Shown here piece by piece: positions 1 to 7,890 of a stretch of 64,000 nucleotides of DNA. The DNA comes from Pedobacter sp. MC2016-05. Its GTDB lineage: Bacteria > Bacteroidota > Bacteroidia > Sphingobacteriales > Sphingobacteriaceae. Within the stretch, counting starts at the first letter, position 1. Each line of letters starts with the position of its first letter. Below the pieces are notes generated by a model. The model did not search any database. It saw only the letters and a program-made list of their open reading frames with translations, and was not told where the DNA came from. The position numbers and the translations under genes were made by a program. The stretch lies in assembly GCF_026239735.1 (NCBI RefSeq), contig NZ_JAPIVT010000015.1, positions 1 to 64,000 on the forward strand, given 5' to 3'.

Positions 1-684
1 AGCGGTTAAAAACTCCCTGTGGACAGGCTTTGACTTTAACGTATGGCCAAAGAAGGGGTCAGTACTGATCCATTTATATTTCCGGCAGATGCTTACGATC
101 TTTTTGAGATTTTTAATATGCTTGTTTGCGGTATTGGTATCGTTTTCCTTCACCGTATGCAGGTAGAAGTCAAAGCCGTCAATAAACTCGTGGTCAATAC
201 GTTTTACATTAAAATCGGTTCTGCCATATTTGGCGGCAATGAACTCTTCCACATACCTTACCAATACTTCAAATCTTCTAAGCGTTCCGGGCGCATATTC
301 TTCTTTTTCCACCAATGCTTTCATTTTTTCATTGTGGGTTTTAATGGCTTCTAGTATAGTGTGCGATTTTTCTTCTTTGCCTAAGAATTTGCATTTAACA
401 CTATCAGCAGTTATTTCGGCTCCGTCCACGCTTAACTGGCTATGTGCTGCATAAACTTCCGCTTTCATATTTTCCAGATAGGCATTCAAAGTTTTAACAT
501 CTTCCTTTGTGCCAATGACTTTTCCGGCTTTTGCATTCCACCGCTCCGGTTCGCAATTTCTGCTTGTTGACATTTCCGAACGAACCCCGTCTACCGTAAT
601 TCTTAAAAAGATAAAGTAAACAGCCCCTTTTGTGTAGTTCTTTGGCTTTTTCAAAAAGAAAAGCACGCTAAAATTAGTTTTCAT
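1..684 (-). CDS. Tyrosine integrase, N-terminal part (runs off window)
   Basis: The minus strand reads without a stop from an ATG at 682-684 to the window edge, giving about 228 residues. The first ~95 residues look like the Arm DNA-binding domain of Bacteroidota phage/ICE integrases (FFLKKPKNYTKGAVYFIFLR, then RITVDG and a RWN motif). A SAM-like core-binding domain follows (TLRRFEVLVRYVEEF, HEFIDGFDFYLHT, KHIKNLKKIVSICRKYKW). The catalytic Arg/His/Tyr domain lies outside the window. The gene starts about 250 bp from a tRNA-3'-end fragment, which is the usual place for such an integrase relative to its attachment site. Its element would extend leftward. The family call is firm; whether the enzyme is complete cannot be seen. 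Confidence 0.85.
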   Translation of the reverse strand, partial: MKTNFSVLFFLKKPKNYTKGAVYFIFLRITVDGVRSEMSTSRNCEPERWNAKAGKVIGTKEDVKTLNAYLENMKAEVYAAHSQLSVDGAEITADSVKCKFLGKEEKSHTILEAIKTHNEKMKALVEKEEYAPGTLRRFEVLVRYVEEFIAAKYGRTDFNVKRIDHEFIDGFDFYLHTVKENDTNTANKHIKNLKKIVSICRKYKWISTDPFFGHTLKSKPVHREFLTA

Positions 685-875
685 AACGATAACATTAAGG
701 TTAAACAAAAATAGCTTTGCAGTTTCATTCATACAAGATGTTCATCTATTAAACTAGTTGAATATCAATGTTTTAATACGAATTAGGGGAGTTTGATATT
801 ATAAAGAACGACGCTCCGAATAACGCACATTTTATATGCGATTTCATGCATATTTTGGCATAACCCGTAAAAGCA

Positions 876-908
876 AAAACCCTGCAATCATTTGATTTGC
901 AGGGTTTT
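876..908. terminator. Bidirectional intrinsic terminator beside tRNA fragment
   Basis: A perfect 12-bp inverted repeat (AAAACCCTGCAA and its complement) surrounds a 9-nt spacer and ends in a T-run in both directions. On the minus strand it follows the tRNA-3'-end fragment at 932-953 by about 25 bp, as expected for the original tRNA terminator. Confidence 0.75.
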
Positions 909-931
909 AGTTCTCTTTGGTATTGTTTCTT

Positions 932-953
932 GTGATCCCGCTGGGATTCGAAC
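932..953 (-). other. tRNA 3'-end fragment, probable att site
   Basis: On the minus strand this is a T-loop (GTTCGAAT), the 3' T-stem (CCCAG) and an acceptor 3' strand (CGGGATC) with discriminator A. The upstream half of the T-stem does not pair (CTATG where CTGGG would be needed), and no anticodon or D-arm precedes it. It is therefore only the 3' end of a tRNA gene. Such 21-23-bp duplications are the usual att core of tyrosine integrases, and an integrase gene starts at 684. The parent tRNA is not in the window. Confidence 0.6.
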
Positions 954-1230
954 ATAGTCCGAAAGCATGCGTTTAATCAATATTCAATGGGCTTTAGGTT
1001 AGATACTCACCTAGTGACTCACCGCCTTATTTGTGTCTATTTAATGCAAATGCTATACTGTAAATGTAACTTTTATTCTTGAATTTTGATGGGATATTTT
1101 AAAATTCATCTAAAATATTTCTGGGATTTTTAGGATTTAATAGCCGAAAAGTTACTTCTCTTAAGGCCAACGTTCGATGCTTGATATTTATTCCGCTATT
1201 GAATATTTGTTAGTGGATAATCTTCAAATC

Positions 1231-1252
1231 GGTTCGAGCCCCACTATCCACC
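1231..1252 (+). other. Second tRNA-like 3'-end fragment, probable att site
   Basis: On the plus strand, GGTTCGAGCCCCAC is a T-loop plus 3' T-stem, followed by an acceptor-like TATCCAC and C. The 5' half of the T-stem (ATCGG) cannot pair fully, and no tRNA body lies upstream. An intrinsic terminator follows immediately at 1259-1305. It resembles the duplicated 3' end of a tRNA or tmRNA gene left by site-specific integration. It differs in sequence from the fragment at 932-953, so two different target genes are represented within 300 bp. Confidence 0.5.
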
Positions 1253-2779
1253 CTATAACGTGCGAAGAGTTTTTATTAAGTTCTCGCACGTTTTTTTTTT
1301 TTTTTCTCGTAATTTTTTGTTTTTCAGGTATATTAGCTCTGCCGCCTCATTGAGTTTACCGTTTCGACAGGATCCCTCAGAGAAAGTCAGTTTTTCAGGA
1401 AAAAGAAGCCCTATTAGATATCTTTTTGCCTCGTTATTTGCCAGCTCAAATAGCGAATCCAGTTCACAAAGGACGTTTACAGCCATCTCAACGATTTGTT
1501 TTATGTTGATTGGAGTAGTGTTCAGCATTCTAACCTCATTTAGCCTAGACTCTAAACGTGCTATTGTCAGACCCATTTCCTCCCTGACCTTCCGATATTC
1601 ACTTGGTTCAAGGTCGTTAGATAGCATAAGTTCTCTCGCTGTCTTTGTTTTTTTTGTTGCAGTATCAATCTTATCGATTAAGTCTCTGGTTTCATTTTTT
1701 ATGGCCGAATCTTTTTCGTTGTAGGCATTTATGATGCTGGCCTTAAAAAGTTCTGCGTAGCCCGGTCGTGGAATGAATTTGGTCAGCTCATCAATAAATG
1801 CATTGTTAATATCTTCTGCGCGATAGCGTATGCCGCAAGAGGAGCGGCAATGATAATATACCCTGTATGTTTTTCTTCCTTTTGAAGCACTTCCGGTAAG
1901 CATTCTAGCGCACTTGTTGCATTTGACAAAATTCCTAAGTGGCAAATCTTTTGGCGTCGCAATCGGAAGCCCACGGATTACCTTGGAGCGGCCATCCATA
2001 ATATCCTGCACCTTAAAGAATAACTCTTCGCTGATTAGTGGTTCATGAAGTCCCTGTACAAGATGGGCTGGCTCATCCAGATGTTGTGGAACACGGATCT
2101 TGCCGCAATAAACTGGATTGCGCAGGTTGATTAAATAGGTATTTTTATCAATCCCAAGCCCCTTTTCATTTGCACGCCTCATAATAGATTCAGCAGAATA
2201 CAATCCCTCTGCCATCTCATTAAAGACCCATCGCATAATCGAGGCTTCAGGTTCCTTGATGGTTATGAATTTCTTTCCGGTTTTGCTGGTTTCATTGATG
2301 TATCCTCTCGGTGCTTTTCCCATGTACCGGCCTTCCTTTTTTGCCTGCCGGATACCCGCTTTGGTGTTTAGGCCCCTTCGGTCATTTTCAATTTCTGGCG
2401 CCGTTAGGTAAATGGCCAGCATCATTTTATTTTCCGGAATAGTCAAATCAAGCGGCTGCTCGATTGCCTGGGGTTCGACCCCAAGTTTCTTTAGTGTATT
2501 AATTATCTGGTAGGCATCCGAGGCATTCCGGCTAAAACGGTCCCATTTGGTAAAGAGCATTAAATTGGTTTTGTTCTTTTGCCTTCGTAGCAAAACCATA
2601 ATCTTATTCCACTCCGGGCGGTTGAAATGCTTGGCTGTATAATCCTCGTAAAAAACACTGCGGACCTCTATGTGCTTTAACTGGCAGTATTCTCTTAAAA
2701 CTGCTTCCTGGCTTCTTGGTGAATAACCTTTGGTCTGCTCATCCGTACTTACACGGACATACAAATCTGCAACTTGCAT
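1253..2779 (-). CDS. Large serine recombinase (site-specific integrase)
   Basis: Large serine recombinase of 508 residues, using the ATG at 2777-2779; a further 22 in-frame residues upstream overlap the preceding gene and look non-native. Visible parts: N-terminal resolvase domain with the catalytic Ser in LYVRVSTDEQ and the conserved KWDRFSRNA segment; a recombinase domain (GKAPRGY, NPVYCGKIRVP); a zinc-ribbon with CNKCARMLTG and YHCRSSCG; then a C-terminal coiled coil. Family members catalyse unidirectional integration and excision of mobile elements. The last ~16 residues (KKKKT onward) are encoded by the plus-strand terminator and its 15-T tract, so the native C-terminus is uncertain. It forms a unit with the small gene ending at 2790. 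Confidence 0.9.
   Translation of the reverse strand: MQVADLYVRVSTDEQTKGYSPRSQEAVLREYCQLKHIEVRSVFYEDYTAKHFNRPEWNKIMVLLRRQKNKTNLMLFTKWDRFSRNASDAYQIINTLKKLGVEPQAIEQPLDLTIPENKMMLAIYLTAPEIENDRRGLNTKAGIRQAKKEGRYMGKAPRGYINETSKTGKKFITIKEPEASIMRWVFNEMAEGLYSAESIMRRANEKGLGIDKNTYLINLRNPVYCGKIRVPQHLDEPAHLVQGLHEPLISEELFFKVQDIMDGRSKVIRGLPIATPKDLPLRNFVKCNKCARMLTGSASKGRKTYRVYYHCRSSCGIRYRAEDINNAFIDELTKFIPRPGYAELFKASIINAYNEKDSAIKNETRDLIDKIDTATKKTKTARELMLSNDLEPSEYRKVREEMGLTIARLESRLNEVRMLNTTPINIKQIVEMAVNVLCELDSLFELANNEAKRYLIGLLFPEKLTFSEGSCRNGKLNEAAELIYLKNKKLREKKKKTCENLIKTLRTL
1259..1305 (+). terminator. Intrinsic terminator after tRNA-like fragment
   Basis: A 7-bp stem (CGTGCGA...TCGCACG) with an A/T-rich loop is followed by 15 consecutive T residues. 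It lies 7 bp after the tRNA-like 3' end, as a tRNA terminator would. On the opposite strand the same bases encode the last residues of the serine recombinase. Confidence 0.8.
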
Positions 2780-2789
2780 AAAAAATAAT

Positions 2790-2981
2790 TTAAGGTTTGT
2801 TAAAATTCTCGGTTGGGATAAATTCTTTGACGCCGGCTCGGTCAAGCAACACGCTTAACGCTAATTCACTCAATTTTTCCAGTAAAACCAACATCTCCTT
2901 AGTCTGATCCAGTGTAATGTGCGTCCCATGACTAGCGAGGATCTTTTGCGCTTTTTTCGCCTCGATTATAAATGCTTTCAT
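2790..2981 (-). CDS. Small recombinase-partner protein, function unknown
   Basis: A 63-residue, mostly helical, Lys/Glu/Leu-rich protein (KAFIIEAKKAQKILASHG at the start, LLEKLSELALSVLLDR in the middle). It ends 10 bp before the recombinase start codon on the same strand, so the two are probably co-transcribed. I do not recognise a named family. Its placement suggests a directionality or control factor for the recombinase, but that is inference from position only. Confidence 0.55.
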   Translation of the reverse strand: MKAFIIEAKKAQKILASHGTHITLDQTKEMLVLLEKLSELALSVLLDRAGVKEFIPTENFNKP

Positions 2982-3170
2982 AAAGATAAATTTCGGTAAA
3001 CTTCCTTGTCAGCACAGCCTACTTTACTCTACTACAGTAAATTAGTTGCTACGGATACTATCACCACTAGTCAAATAATGGCTATGGATTTAATGAAATT
3101 GCCTAAGTAAGCAAAAGGGCATGGGAAGAAAAATAATTTAGATCAGCATTCAGTCGCAAATCATTCCATC

Positions 3171-3740
3171 GTGATCCGGATAACTGAAGATCTGCTTACC
3201 AAAACCAGTCTGATTCAAAAAATAACCCAGAGTGGTTCCATTGCACAAGTGTGCCGAAAGTTTCTGACTGAAATGTCAGATAAATTCTTCGTAAATCAGA
3301 CAGTAGAAAAACTGGATAATACTGAAATCAAAATCATACTCGGTAAGTCAGTGAGGCCCAGGATAAAGCACGATAATCCAAATCTTGACTACGCCGTGCG
3401 CCAAAGCAAAAAAAGAACTAAAGCAGCTATCAACGCGACATTTGAATCTTTCAAAACATTGAATCTCTCCAGATTTGTCCGAGAACTTAGGTTAAAAGGA
3501 ATTATCTGTGAAGTACAGCGAAATCCTAACGGTAAAGTTATAGCTGTTTCATTTAAGGAAATCCGCACAGAGTTTCATTTTCAAGGGTGGGTATTGGGGT
3601 CGCATTATACCATGAGCGCAATCACAAAAAAAATAACAAAACATGCTATTAAAAGACCAAACGCTAAAGTCAAGGGAAAGAGGCCAGCAAGACGATACAA
3701 TCCACTCTTGCAGGATAACAAAGAGACGTTGATGTTGTAA
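3171..3740 (+). CDS. Relaxase C-terminal-domain-like protein (probable remnant)
   Basis: 189 residues from a GTG. Residues ~95-155 (FVRELRLKGIICEVQRNPNG, then VIAVSF...FQGWVLGSHYTMSAI) follow the pattern of the region after the nuclease domain in the intact relaxase at 61901-62845 (FISSLHNSGVDVIFKYKAN, then GISFKAGEYIYKGSQI). No HxHxH relaxase motif is present upstream, so this cannot nick DNA by that mechanism. The basic C-terminus (HAIKRPNAKVKGKRPARR) suggests nucleic-acid binding. It may be a decayed relaxase or a stand-alone DNA-binding protein. The N-terminal 75 residues are unidentified. Confidence 0.5.
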   Translation: MIRITEDLLTKTSLIQKITQSGSIAQVCRKFLTEMSDKFFVNQTVEKLDNTEIKIILGKSVRPRIKHDNPNLDYAVRQSKKRTKAAINATFESFKTLNLSRFVRELRLKGIICEVQRNPNGKVIAVSFKEIRTEFHFQGWVLGSHYTMSAITKKITKHAIKRPNAKVKGKRPARRYNPLLQDNKETLML

Positions 3741-3815
3741 TTTGATCATGCGGCACTTCATGCCCGAAAGGGCGGCAAATATTACCGTCAAAATGGGGGA
3801 GTATTCCCCCAATCT

Positions 3816-4202
3816 TCACTTAAAGAATGCATTTACCATAAGTTTAGACTTATCGTTTTCACTTTTCTGGTCAGAAAATTTCACAATGCAATCCGTTACA
3901 AAAAGGGAAGTGCAGCTGAAATAAAGCTGCTCTGAAAATAACTTACTGCTTTTGATCAGATTACGCTTTTCCATAGAAATGATACCTGCAGTTTCTTTTG
4001 ATAAGGCTATCCAGTAATTAAAGGAAATCAGGCCATTTTTCCAGTCTTTACGATAAGCTTCCGTATTGGCGCTAAAATGTGCGCAAAATTCATTTATATA
4101 AAATTCATTTATATAAATTACAAGGTTTTCCATTTCCTCGGGAAACAGCTCATGTAGCAGTTTTGCCTTATCTTCTCCTGTCAATAATTTTAATGCTTTC
4201 AT
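3816..4202 (-). CDS. Conserved mobile-element protein, unknown function
   Basis: 128-residue protein that begins inside the end of the DUF3560 gene (ATGA overlap at 4199-4202), so it is translationally coupled to it. The start MKALKLLTGEDKAKLLHELF resembles short uncharacterised proteins of Bacteroidota conjugative elements. Residues near 31-40 are a duplicated pentapeptide (YINEF twice) produced by a perfect 15-bp tandem repeat at 4086-4115. I cannot assign a function. Confidence 0.65.
   Translation of the reverse strand: MKALKLLTGEDKAKLLHELFPEEMENLVIYINEFYINEFCAHFSANTEAYRKDWKNGLISFNYWIALSKETAGIISMEKRNLIKSSKLFSEQLYFSCTSLFVTDCIVKFSDQKSENDKSKLMVNAFFK
4086..4115. repeat. 15-bp tandem duplication inside a CDS
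   Basis: The unit AAATTCATTTATATA occurs twice without interruption. It is in frame with the gene at 3816-4202 and doubles the peptide YINEF. This looks like a recent slippage duplication. Confidence 0.9.
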
Positions 4203-4990
4203 CGCTGGTCATTTTGATTTAATCCCTTTGCAATCTCTTTGGCGGCAAGCAATGCAGAACGGCTGATGTGCCGCTGCCAGGCACCTTCACTGGGCGACCA
4301 CCTAAAGCCATAGGATTTTAGCTGTTTTCTGATCACTTCACTTGGTTTGCCCTCGAAGATCATCTGCAAGCGGTTGGCGATAGTGTTTTCCAAAATAGTA
4401 ACTCCGTTGATGCAGATTTCCACAGATTTGCTGTTTTCTAAAGCCTGTAGTTTTTTAATCCTCGACTTTACCTGTCTTATAGCCGCCGAGTTATTGCTGA
4501 GGCTGTAATGCGCAAAACCGATATGGCCCATCACGTTTGGGGTCGTTAGCTCGTTCCATATCTCGGCCGTTGCGCGTGTTAAGCTCAAAAACGCTGCTTT
4601 ATCCATTTTGCGGATGCACTGGTTTGCCTGCTTCATAAAAAGCTGGTTTTCCTCCAAGCGGGCGAGCTTCACGGTTAACTTTTGCAAAGCCTGCGGATCG
4701 TCTGAAAAAATAGCGTCATTATTTTCCATTCTTTTGGGTTTGCGCTCATAATATTCCGCCTTGTCCGATTTTTCAAAGGATTTATGGAATTTTGAATTGA
4801 TTTTGTTCCGGTAATTCCGATCACTTTTTTCTGAATGATGACCGACAAGAATAGGCTGCCCGAAAGGAATAAAGCTTGCCATTTCGCTGGCGGACTCATA
4901 AAGCTTTTCCGCTTCCAAATTGTTTTTTGCTGCCTTGGAAAGCGCATGCTCCATGCGCTTTTGTTTGCGTTCTTCAAAATTATGCTTCAT
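4199..4990 (-). CDS. DUF3560-like mobile-element protein
   Basis: 263 residues. The N-terminal half matches the DUF3560 pattern common on conjugative elements (RMEHALSKAAKNNLEAEKLY, PFGQPILVGHHSEKSDRNYR). The C-terminal part contains GVTILENTIANRLQMIFEGK and FRWSPSEGAWQRHIS, the usual ending of these proteins (KSYGFRWSP...WQR). No catalytic residues are known for the family; a role in element maintenance or DNA processing is only presumed. It overlaps the next gene downstream by ATGA and the upstream DUF6908-like gene by 11 bp, so it sits in a leftward operon of accessory genes. Confidence 0.75.
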   Translation of the reverse strand: MKHNFEERKQKRMEHALSKAAKNNLEAEKLYESASEMASFIPFGQPILVGHHSEKSDRNYRNKINSKFHKSFEKSDKAEYYERKPKRMENNDAIFSDDPQALQKLTVKLARLEENQLFMKQANQCIRKMDKAAFLSLTRATAEIWNELTTPNVMGHIGFAHYSLSNNSAAIRQVKSRIKKLQALENSKSVEICINGVTILENTIANRLQMIFEGKPSEVIRKQLKSYGFRWSPSEGAWQRHISRSALLAAKEIAKGLNQNDQR

Positions 4991-5437
4991 CCTGACCTCC
5001 CTGAATATTTAAAAACACTTGCGCAACGATGTTATTTAACCATATTTTTGCAAACTCCAGGTGCTGCTCGTGAAGCCTTGGCAGATAAAGGGACACGCGC
5101 TCACTCATGAAAGAGATACTTTCTTCATAACACTCGGCTGTTGCATTTTGAAAACTGCAGGGAACCACCCGCAGGTTTTCGTAATCATCTGCAGACTTTC
5201 GCTCATCGACCACCAAAAAACACATTTCGGGATCCTGCATCAGATCACCGTTTTGCTCACAATAATGGCAAAGGCTGTAAAAATGCCCGTTACCCCACAC
5301 GGTGGGGAAGTTTCCGCCCATATTCTCGATGCTCAAAGGCATAAATCCGAGATTGAAATTTTAAGGTGGCTTTTGCCGCCCATGCGCAACATCAGCGCGC
5401 TGAATATCTTTGTTTGTTCTAGCTCTAAATTTTTCAT
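4980..5437 (-). pseudogene. DUF6908-like gene, frameshifted near the 5' end
   Basis: The main reading frame (start ATG 5342, 120 residues: MPLSIENMGG, FYSLCHYCEQNGDLMQDPEM) looks like a DUF6908-type protein. Upstream, another frame gives a convincing N-terminus from an ATG at 5437 (MKNLELEQTKIFSALMLRMG, then GKSHLKIS). That frame stops after SISDLCL, where the intact product should continue as SNxGFMPLSIE. A single-base indel near 5350-5365 explains this. The downstream frame could still be translated from 5342 as a truncated protein. Pseudogene versus sequencing error cannot be settled here. Confidence 0.6.
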
Positions 5438-5476
5438 AAAAAAGCGCGCTTTGGACGGTTGCGCCTCCGCTTTTAG

Positions 5477-5962
5477 TTAGGTGTTTAAATAAGGTTTGCT
5501 TTTTGTATAGGTAGGGGACACGATTTCGCTGCCATATTTGATGCGGATTTCATCAAGACTTTTCTTTCCGCCTTTTCTGACCTTAAATTCTCCAGTGCGG
5601 AAGTACCAGGCGATTTTCTTAGAGGCAAAAAAGTATCCCGAGATTTTAAGGACTGTTTTATGAGGTCTCGTGTTTCCGGTGACCCAGATCCAATTGCCGA
5701 CCAGTTAAATAACAAGCCCATCCAAATGGATAATCTTTTCCACCGCCTGGCGATATTCTTCAGAAAAACGGATCTCACTTTCCGCCTCTTCGGCTGAAAG
5801 GCCGCCATGTTTTATGGCCCTTGCTGATGCAAAGGCATATTCGCTGTTAATGCTTTGCACATCTGCTGTACTTCCTCCTAAATCCGGGTGGTAAGCCTTG
5901 GCTAACTTTTTATACAGCGCTTTGACTTGGTCGAGCGTTCTGCAGTCGTTAAACCATTTCAT
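5477..5962 (-). pseudogene. J-domain (DnaJ-like) mobile-element protein with in-frame stop
   Basis: From ATG 5962 the protein begins MKWFNDCRTLDQVKALYKKL and has a J-domain-like helix with a YHPDLGG motif at residues ~24-30 (the HPD of Hsp40 proteins). The frame hits TAA at 5705-5707 (codon 86), then stays open in the same frame for 75 more codons. That continuation reads LVGNWIWVTGNT, FFASKKIAWYFRTGEF and KGGKKSLDEIRIKYGS, the normal C-terminal half of this family. One substitution (for example GAA or CAA to TAA) accounts for the break. The truncated J-domain piece might still be made. Confidence 0.7.
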
Positions 5963-5978
5963 AACCTCGGCTCAGCTT

Positions 5979-6158
5979 TTAAGCGGTTAACCCTTGGATT
6001 AGGTACCCTTGAGAGTAAAATCTCCGTTTCCAGTATATCAACGTATCGGTCAGATTAACCACCGAATCGCTTTCTATTTCCCTGATCGCATTCACCGGGT
6101 TTGCGTGGTCTGAGCGCAGCTGTACCCGAACAAGCAAATAAATCGTTTGGTATTTCAT
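5979..6158 (-). CDS. Small conserved mobile-element protein (59 aa)
   Basis: A 59-residue frame from ATG 6158 to TAA 5979-5981, starting MKYQTIYLLVRVQLRSDHAN and containing AIREIESDS. Its start overlaps the stop of the 45-residue gene upstream by ATGA, which supports real translation. Short proteins of this type recur in accessory regions of Bacteroidota conjugative elements. Function unknown. Confidence 0.55.
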   Translation of the reverse strand: MKYQTIYLLVRVQLRSDHANPVNAIREIESDSVVNLTDTLIYWKRRFYSQGYLIQGLTA

Positions 6159-6292
6159 ATCGGAAGCCCTCCATAATTGGCGCTGAAATCCATCAGCTGA
6201 CTATAAAATTCAGCAGGATTTCCTTCTTCGGGTTTACCGACGTAACCCTCCCGGTTCATGCCATCTAAAAATTCTTTAAATGCATCTAACAT
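6155..6292 (-). CDS. Small protein (45 aa) in accessory operon
   Basis: A 45-residue frame, MLDAFKEFLDGMNREGYVGK...FYSQLMDFSANYGGLPI, ending in an ATGA overlap with the next small gene at 6158. The composition is acidic and ordinary for a protein. The coupling with its neighbour and the shared orientation support it. Function unknown. Confidence 0.5.
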   Translation of the reverse strand: MLDAFKEFLDGMNREGYVGKPEEGNPAEFYSQLMDFSANYGGLPI

Positions 6293-6318
6293 CGCTATAG
6301 ATTTAGGTTTGGAAATAA

Positions 6319-6338
6319 CCTCCCGAATTCTCGGGAGG
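6319..6338. terminator. Hairpin between accessory genes
   Basis: An 8-bp perfect inverted repeat (CCTCCCGA...TCGGGAGG) with a 4-nt loop lies just after the stop of the minus-strand gene ending at 6348. The following T-run is weak. It may attenuate readthrough into the small genes downstream. Confidence 0.45.
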
Positions 6339-6347
6339 TCTCCATGC

Positions 6348-6862
6348 TTACAGATTCAAAGAGATCTGACCCTCTACCTCGGCCAGTTTCTCGGTACACA
6401 ATACCTTAATGTTTCGGGCAACCGTCAAAATGATAAAGGGATTTTTGGTGCTGAAACTTTCCCCTCTGTCATCCGTGATTTTTAGCTCACAGCGCTAGAA
6501 GTGGTTTAAACTGGTTTCCTCAGCTTCATCCTCCTGCTTAATCTCGAAGCCGTCCAAATCATCAATAGTTACGATCAGTTTATCCCTTTGGTGGGATAAC
6601 CTGCCCAGTTCCTTGATTTTTTTTAAGGTCTGTTCCAGATTTAAGGCAGGCTGCTGCTCAGATAGCTGCGATTTAATTTCCTTTTAGTCGCTTCTGTTTT
6701 TGCAGCATTCGCCACCCGAGCCGAACCATTTAAATTCTCTTTGTTTTCCTCTGTCTTCACAGATACCGCATTCACGGGATTGCCTGCAACAAACTTTGGC
6801 GATTTGTCGGCTTTGATAGCATTTTGAACAATCTGTCCGTTTTCTTTTACTTTAGTTTCCAT
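6348..6862 (-). pseudogene. Accessory protein gene broken by frameshift and TAG
   Basis: From ATG 6862 the frame reads METKVKENGQIVQNAIKADK and continues about 60 residues. It shifts near an AAAAGG run at about 6680. The correct continuation in another frame is EIKSQLSEQQPALNLEQTLK, then HQRDKLIVTIDDLDGFEIKQ. That frame meets TAG at 6495-6497 and stays open afterwards (RCELKITDDRGESFSTKNPF, then EVEGQISLNL) to TAA at 6348. Two independent lesions make a functional product unlikely. The intact protein would have about 170 residues; I do not know its function. Confidence 0.6.
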
Positions 6863-7137
6863 TTTTTTAGGATTTAAGGTTTTGCCCTGCTTACTACCCT
6901 TCGGCAGGAGCCATCTCTGGCTTTTTGTTAAGCAACCTCACCTGATTAGAGCCGGACGGCGGACAAGACTTTGCCGAAAAAAAAAACCTCGCAAGGAGCG
7001 CAGCGACGAGCAGGGAAGATTTTTTTCGAGCAAACCCTTTAGGGTTTAGTCTTTTCAGGCGGCCAGGCGAATCAAAACTTTTTGCGCAAACAGCCCAAAT
7101 CATTTCTGTCCAATCCTTTTTAGGCCCATAAAAAAAA

Positions 7138-7698
7138 TTAAGTCGCTATTTTCAGAGTGGGAATTTGAACCACGTTGATCCTGCCCCCAAGCTCGATCGC
7201 CGCCAGTACCGAACAGGCTTTAGCCATTCCCATCCCTTTTATGCGGCAGAGTGAAGAAACAGTTGATTTGGATAATTCATTAAAAGACCCGCCCACGGTA
7301 GCCAAGATCTTGCCAGCAAGATCAATAGCATTTTCACCTGGGAGACCAGAACCGAGCAGAATGGCCAAGAGTTCTGTATCCTGTAAAGCACCTGCGCCAT
7401 GGGCAGCAAGTTTTTCCCTTGGCCTGAGTTCCTCGGCCATTGCCTTGATGCCCTTAGCCTTTTTAACTTCATGGGCAATATCCTTAACCGTTTGAAACGC
7501 CACACCCTGATAAGCTGCGGATTGGAAAAGTTCCGCGAAGGCCTGGATAAATTCTGCTAGGTGGTCCTCGAAAACAATAAATGACCACCGATGATAACTA
7601 CCGTCCGGCTGCTCCTCGCTGCGGGTGAGTTTGATGTACTTACTGCTGTTCTCCGCCTGTTTAAAATCCAAAAAATAATGGCGTCTGGAGTTTGCCAT
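7138..7698 (-). CDS. DUF3276 (PUR-like) domain fused to RadC N-terminal HhH domain
   Basis: 186 residues. Residues ~1-70 match DUF3276, the PUR-alpha-like nucleic-acid-binding family of Bacteroidota (RRHYFLDFKQAENSSKYIKL, WSFIVFEDHLAEFIQAF). Residues ~85-175 match the UPF0758/RadC N-terminal region with a helix-hairpin-helix (ELRPREKLAAHGAGALQDTE, LLAILLGSG, CRIKGMGMAKACSVLAAIEL). The MPN/JAB metalloprotease-like domain that normally follows in RadC is absent: the protein ends 10 residues after GGRINV. It is either a truncated fusion or a purposeful DNA-binding module. Element-borne RadC proteins usually keep the MPN domain. The gene is probably the first of the leftward accessory group. Confidence 0.75.
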   Translation of the reverse strand: MANSRRHYFLDFKQAENSSKYIKLTRSEEQPDGSYHRWSFIVFEDHLAEFIQAFAELFQSAAYQGVAFQTVKDIAHEVKKAKGIKAMAEELRPREKLAAHGAGALQDTELLAILLGSGLPGENAIDLAGKILATVGGSFNELSKSTVSSLCRIKGMGMAKACSVLAAIELGGRINVVQIPTLKIAT

Positions 7699-7890
7699 AA
7701 AGGATTCGCTTGCTAAAATCTGATTTCTTTTCCATAAGTATCGTATTAATTTCAGCAGACAAACCTCTTAAGAAATCATGGCCCGATTCGGTATAAAATC
7801 AAATTACCCGATGCACCTTTCACTTATCCGATTCAAAAACAAAATACCCGGTAAAATCGTTTATTTGTCAAACTACTAATGCGTTAACTG

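Noticed and set aside
5485..5808. Minus-strand frame of 107 codons overlapping the J-domain gene
   Set aside because: It is a different frame from the J-domain protein, whose sequence pattern continues in its own frame past the TAA; this frame has no recognisable features.
6894..7103. Open frame of 69 codons on the minus strand
   Set aside because: Low-quality composition, no coupling to neighbours, and it spans homopolymer runs; treated as non-coding.
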